From: Pseudomonadota bacterium
Lineage (GTDB): Bacteria > Myxococcota_A > Polyangia > Haliangiales > Haliangiaceae
Direction of reading: 5' to 3'
DNA length: 37,147 nucleotides
NCBI GenBank assembly: GCA_022360315.1
Contig: JAKSDA010000134.1
Span: 1-37,147 of the forward strand
In this document: positions 33,981 to 37,147 of the stretch, piece by piece
How positions within the stretch are numbered: position 1 is the stretch's first letter
How the letters are laid out: every line of letters starts with the position of its first letter
Program-made: the position numbers and the translations under genes
The notes under the pieces: generated by a model
What the model saw: the letters and a program-made list of their open reading frames with translations, nothing else
The model's database searches: none
Told to the model about the DNA's origin: nothing

Positions 33981-36178
33981 TACTGGCCTTCAATATAACC
34001 GAGCGCTTCGAGCTCACGCCTGGTTTTCGGATCGAGCTCGGATTGGCCCGGAGTAAATGTGAGGCGAGCCGCGGATGCACTCAATCGTGTCGATTTGCGC
34101 GGCGATGAGAGCGCCTCGCCGAGGTAGATCTCGCACAGGCGTCCGGCCAGCAAGCGGTCCGCCTTGCGGTCGTGTTGCTCACCCGGATCGTCGACGAGAT
34201 CGTACAGGCTCAGCCACGAGCCATCATCATCGAGGGTGAGTTTCCAGCGTCCTATGCGAATGACACGCTTCTCGTCGCGATGGTCGGCGACGGCAGAATA
34301 CGGGCGCTGCACACCGACCCCGTGGATCGCGGATAGCAGTGAGAGCCCGTCCGCGTCTGGCAGCGGCCGGACGCCCAAGGCGTCTGTCACTGTGGGAGCG
34401 AGATCCACATGTTCGACCACCTCTGGCACGCGCATGCCGGCTGGAAAGAGCGGTGAGTAAGCCACCACAAGAGGCGCGCGCAACAGCTCTTCGTAGAGCG
34501 TATACCCATGGCCCGTACTCTGGTGGTCATAGAGCTCTTCGCCGTGATCGTTGGTGACGATGACGAGTGTATCGTCGAGCAGCCCCATCTCTTGAACGTG
34601 CGCGAGCAACCTGCCCATATGCTCATCCTGATAGGTGATCTCGCCGTAATACAGGGCGCGAATCCACGCGTGATCGTCTTGCGAGGTGCGGCGCCAGCCT
34701 TTCCTCACAGCGCGTTGCTCGACTTTGTCAAACGCGTCCCCGACCCAGCCGCGGTAGTCACCGGAGTAATACCGCTTCACATACTCCTGGTCGGGGCTGT
34801 AGGGTGTGTGTGCGTCCATGCTGTGGATATAGAGAAAGAAGCGTCCGTCATTGCCGTGTTTGGTCAGCCAAGCTGCCGCCTCACCGAATACCTTTTCGGC
34901 ACCCGTGATCCCCGCACGGGCTGTATTGTTCCATTCGTCCCATCCCTGCTTGAAGCCGAACGCCTCGCTCACGACCGCGTTGGCCACGATTGCCTTGGTG
35001 CGAAATCCGTTTGAGCGCAGGTGCTCGGACAGCAGAGTAACCTCGTCTGCAACGCTTTGCCCGGCGCGCTGCGCCCCGTGCGTGTGAGGATACAGTCCCG
35101 ACAAGATCGTCGCAGTGGAAGGAATGGTCCAGTTCTCGTTGTTGTAGGCGTTTTCGAACACCACGGCGCCAGCGCTGAACGCGTCCAGATTGGGCGTGAT
35201 AGCCGCGCGATCGGGCGCAAACGCCGAGAACGCATCGGCGCGGGTCGTGTCCATGACGATCATGATGGCGTTTTTTGCTCGTTGGCGCGGTGACGGCAGT
35301 GGCGGACGCGTGGTCGGGACGACGAGTTCCGGCTCGCCCCACCCGGCCTTCTCGGCGCTGCCGGAGGTCACGAGGTCGAGGCGAATTGCGCGACCGGCAA
35401 AGGCCGACAGATCGACCCGAGCTCGAATCCATCGATTCGGCGTCGCCCGCTTGCGGAACAACGAAACCCGGTCTGTAGAACTGGTGCGGGCTGCGACCTC
35501 GAACTCGGCTGCGCTGTCAGCGCCATAGTCAAACGTCAGGGCAGCCTTCCGGGGCACGTGAAGATAGAACGAGTACGACCTCGATGGTGGCGACTTCAGA
35601 GCGCGTCGGAGCTGTTTGCCCAGTCGCATTGGTTGCATCCGCGGCCCGGGATCCGGCACGGTGCGAGACCGTCCGGTGCGGACCCAGACCCAGTCTACGA
35701 TCGCCCCCACAGTTCGGGTCGCCAGCGAGATCATTCTGCGACCAGCGGGCACTGGCCGCACCGTACCGACCCGGATCACAGTCCAGTTGTCACCGACCCG
35801 GCCGTGTCCGAGGGTCTTGCCGTCGATTGCCAGTGACATCCGCGTGCTCTGCGGTGCCCGTGCGCGGACCACCACTTCCACGATTGGAGCATCGGCGACC
35901 ACGGTTAGGTCAGCCGAAGTACCGTCGATTTTTGCGGCTGTGACGCCATGGACGCGCAATGGATCGGTCCAGCCGGACTTCCAACCCCCTCGCGTGTACT
36001 TGTGCTGATCCGAAGTCCCCAGGTCGATGACCGGCCCGTTCTGCCGCATCTCTGCTCGCCCCGCTTCTTGTAACAAAGACCTCCATGATTTCGACACATT
36101 GGCAGGCTGCTGACCATGTCCCGATAGGACTGACACAAGGACCACCAGCAGAGTTATGGGGGCAAGTTTCCTCAACAA
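33980..36178 (-). CDS. exported sulfatase-fold hydrolase without formylglycine cysteine
   Basis: The 732-residue protein has a signal peptide (basic start, 'LLVVLVSVLSGHGQQ'), a beta-rich N-terminal half (about 50-300) and an alkaline phosphatase-superfamily sulfatase domain (about 310-650). Metal and core motifs are present: 'IMIVMDTTRADAF', 'YPHTHG', 'SMDAHTPY' and 'TNDHGEELYDH'. The usual cysteine/serine of C-x-P-x-R is replaced: the site reads 'WTIPSTATILSG', with threonine as likely nucleophile, so it is not a classical sulfatase. Phosphodiester or phosphotransfer chemistry is possible. The start is TTG with GGGAGG ten bases before it. It is the first gene of the operon, with a promoter 40 bases upstream. 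Confidence 0.85.
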   Translation of the reverse strand: MLRKLAPITLLVVLVSVLSGHGQQPANVSKSWRSLLQEAGRAEMRQNGPVIDLGTSDQHKYTRGGWKSGWTDPLRVHGVTAAKIDGTSADLTVVADAPIVEVVVRARAPQSTRMSLAIDGKTLGHGRVGDNWTVIRVGTVRPVPAGRRMISLATRTVGAIVDWVWVRTGRSRTVPDPGPRMQPMRLGKQLRRALKSPPSRSYSFYLHVPRKAALTFDYGADSAAEFEVAARTSSTDRVSLFRKRATPNRWIRARVDLSAFAGRAIRLDLVTSGSAEKAGWGEPELVVPTTRPPLPSPRQRAKNAIMIVMDTTRADAFSAFAPDRAAITPNLDAFSAGAVVFENAYNNENWTIPSTATILSGLYPHTHGAQRAGQSVADEVTLLSEHLRSNGFRTKAIVANAVVSEAFGFKQGWDEWNNTARAGITGAEKVFGEAAAWLTKHGNDGRFFLYIHSMDAHTPYSPDQEYVKRYYSGDYRGWVGDAFDKVEQRAVRKGWRRTSQDDHAWIRALYYGEITYQDEHMGRLLAHVQEMGLLDDTLVIVTNDHGEELYDHQSTGHGYTLYEELLRAPLVVAYSPLFPAGMRVPEVVEHVDLAPTVTDALGVRPLPDADGLSLLSAIHGVGVQRPYSAVADHRDEKRVIRIGRWKLTLDDDGSWLSLYDLVDDPGEQHDRKADRLLAGRLCEIYLGEALSSPRKSTRLSASAARLTFTPGQSELDPKTRRELEALGYIEGQ

Positions 36179-36199
36179 TTGACTATTTCCTCCCTATTT

Positions 36200-36208
36200 G
36201 GGGGGGGG
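36200..36208 (-). repeat. nine-C homopolymer in the operon leader
   Basis: Nine C in a row (G on the plus strand) lie between the -10 element and the ribosome site of the first gene, a few bases after the expected transcription start. Such tracts can vary in length by slippage. Confidence 0.9.
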
Positions 36209-36218
36209 CTTTTCTACT

Positions 36219-36247
36219 ATCTTAGGGAGAGCTTTTTGCTGGATCAA
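36219..36247 (-). promoter_or_regulatory. promoter of the sulfatase-merR-ect-ABC operon
   Basis: Read on the minus strand, TTGATC (36247-36242), a 17-base spacer and TAAGAT (36224-36219) form a good sigma70-type promoter. Transcription would start near 36212, giving a leader of about 34 bases to the TTG start. Each hexamer matches consensus at four of six positions. Confidence 0.6.
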
Positions 36248-36497
36248 GTTTTGTCAGGGCCGCGAGCGCAATCCCGAAAATCTGTACCAACGAAATGGAG
36301 TCTGGTGGATTCGCTACACTGTAGGCAACAAGATGATCCGCCGTAGCCTGGGTACTAAAAACTTACGGAATGCAAAGCGCCTGCGAGACCAGATTCTGGC
36401 CAAGCGGACAGCAGCGGCCAAGTTCGGCATCGAGGTATCAGAAGCCAAGCCGTGCAAATCCACTAGCCTGGATTCCCATGGACCCAGAGCCGGCTAA

Positions 36498-36936
36498 CCG
36501 AGGGTAACCGTAAAGGTGCTGCAGAAGTCCTCAGAGGGCCGTAAGTGTTCGAGACAGTTATGCCACTTGGTACACCGATAAACCTGTTGCCACAAAGTAA
36601 CCTACAACGTTGAGCGGCGGAAACGCCGAATTCTCGTCAGCAAGCTCTCGAGGAAGGAGGCGTCGAGTTCATCCCTGGTGGGGTGCGGCTTCGCCAGCGA
36701 GAGTAATAGGGCGAGCGTTCTACCAGCGTATATACCCAAATGAGGTTTCTCAGAAGAGCGGGAAACGAGATCCCAAAATAGCCATTAACGTTTAACAATC
36801 CCGCAGTGGGCCGAGGTGCTGCGAATCCAGCACCTCGGCCGGAGGAGACAGTGATAGAGCACAATCTCCAAATCCACACTAACACAGGTCTCTTGAATAG
36901 ATTAGTTGATAGGGCAGTTATGATCGGGGGTGCCGT
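36498..36936. other. intergenic region beside integrase remnant
   Basis: This 440-base stretch holds no convincing gene. Small frames on both strands lack family features. It contains the strong hairpin at 36809-36840 and a short repeat of TAACCG near 36497. I found no integrase catalytic domain fragment and no tRNA-like attachment site. Confidence 0.45.
36809..36840. repeat. perfect 13-bp inverted repeat (hairpin)
   Basis: GGCCGAGGTGCTG and its exact complement flank a six-base loop. It is the strongest stem I noticed in the window. Neither strand carries a T tract after it, so it is not a typical intrinsic terminator. Confidence 0.8.
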
Positions 36937-37147
36937 ATGATTGCGCGTAAGCCGCACCCCGATAATCCTGACAACCCTGAGCGCTATGTTTTTGTGCCGT
37001 TGACCTACGACGTCGATCGCGGCGCGTGGATCTCACTACTTGGGCCGGAAGGATACTACGTCAATCACTTTGACGCGGTTCAAGAGTGCGTGGCCAATTT
37101 TCAGGTGTTATGGCGGAACATCGAGCGTGTTAGCCGGCGACTCCGCG
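36937..37147 (+). CDS. unknown protein, 3' end outside the window
   Basis: An ATG preceded by a GGGGGTG stretch opens a frame that stays open for 70 codons to the end of the window. The product so far is soluble and mixed ('ERYVFVPLTYDVDRGAWIS', then 'GYYVNHFDAVQECVANF'), with no signal peptide or membrane span. I do not recognise the family. The ribosome site and sensible codon use support a real gene, but the full length is unknown. Its place next to integrase debris makes an accessory or phage-derived origin possible. Confidence 0.5.
   Translation, partial: MIARKPHPDNPDNPERYVFVPLTYDVDRGAWISLLGPEGYYVNHFDAVQECVANFQVLWRNIERVSRRLR

Larger units (their letters stand above)
36198..36497 (+). 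pseudogene. tyrosine recombinase (phage integrase) N-terminal remnant
   Basis: From about 36270 the frame reads 'ENLYQRNGVWWIRYTVGN', then 'MIRRSLGTKNLRNAKRLRD', the pattern of the arm-type N-terminal domain of phage-like tyrosine recombinases. The match ends near residue 80. The core-binding and catalytic domains (R..H-R..Y) are absent in all frames downstream. No proper start codon or ribosome site fits; the upstream part of the frame overlaps the minus-strand operon promoter. It is a dead fragment, evidence of past insertion or excision of a mobile element next to the ectoine operon. Confidence 0.6.

Noticed and set aside
36637..36957. 106-residue minus-strand frame near the right end
   Set aside because: It has no ribosome site or family features and spans the perfect hairpin at 36809-36840. 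The plus-strand frame starting at 36937 is better supported.

Overview
The window is GC-rich chromosomal DNA, and most genes start on ATG with some GTG and TTG starts. It reads like a Gram-negative, probably marine or salt-tolerant, member of the Myxococcota / former Deltaproteobacteria. That is inference. It rests on the abundance of Ser/Thr protein kinases, including a kinase-ATPase-TPR fusion, on a TPR protein ending in what looks like an AgmX/PglI-type domain, on an outer-membrane barrel protein, and on a full hydroxyectoine pathway plus a betaine-type transporter. I saw no rRNA, tRNA, CRISPR array or intact insertion sequence.

Left part (1-7.6 kb). A broken cupin gene with a duplicated start region (50-346) is followed by a four-gene minus-strand operon (5831 to 613). 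It encodes three related exported TPR proteins and a large lipoprotein, and its genes overlap at their stop/start codons. A UDP-glucose 6-dehydrogenase gene diverges from it.

Osmolyte and envelope block (8.1-12.7 kb, plus strand). A betaine/choline-type ABC importer (ATPase, then a fused permease-binding protein) is followed by an outer-membrane barrel protein with its own good promoter, and a YegP-like DUF1508 protein.

Signalling operon (19.7-12.9 kb, minus strand). A 1330-residue Ser/Thr kinase-cyclase-like-ATPase-TPR protein, a second Ser/Thr kinase and a PAS histidine kinase follow one another closely. Both Ser/Thr kinases carry what looks like a degenerate class III nucleotide cyclase domain. 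No response regulator is present.

Metabolic and mixed genes (19.9-26.7 kb). These are a membrane-anchored c-type cytochrome, a WbqC-like protein, a calcineurin-type phosphatase with an altered metal motif, a mercuric-reductase-like flavoprotein, an AT-rich scar with a truncated nucleotidyltransferase, a globin, and an acetyl-CoA hydrolase/CoA-transferase fused to a GNAT domain.

Right part (27.4-36.2 kb, minus strand). One probable ten-gene operon reads: sulfatase-fold hydrolase, MerR regulator, ectA, ectB, ectC, ectD, and a four-gene polar amino acid/ectoine-type ABC importer. Its promoter is followed at once by a run of nine C in the leader, and an integrase remnant abuts it. This operon would make ectoine and hydroxyectoine from aspartate semialdehyde and probably recapture what leaks out. 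Together with the betaine importer it gives the window a strong osmoadaptation theme. The far right holds integrase debris, a perfect 13-bp hairpin and an open reading frame that runs off the end.
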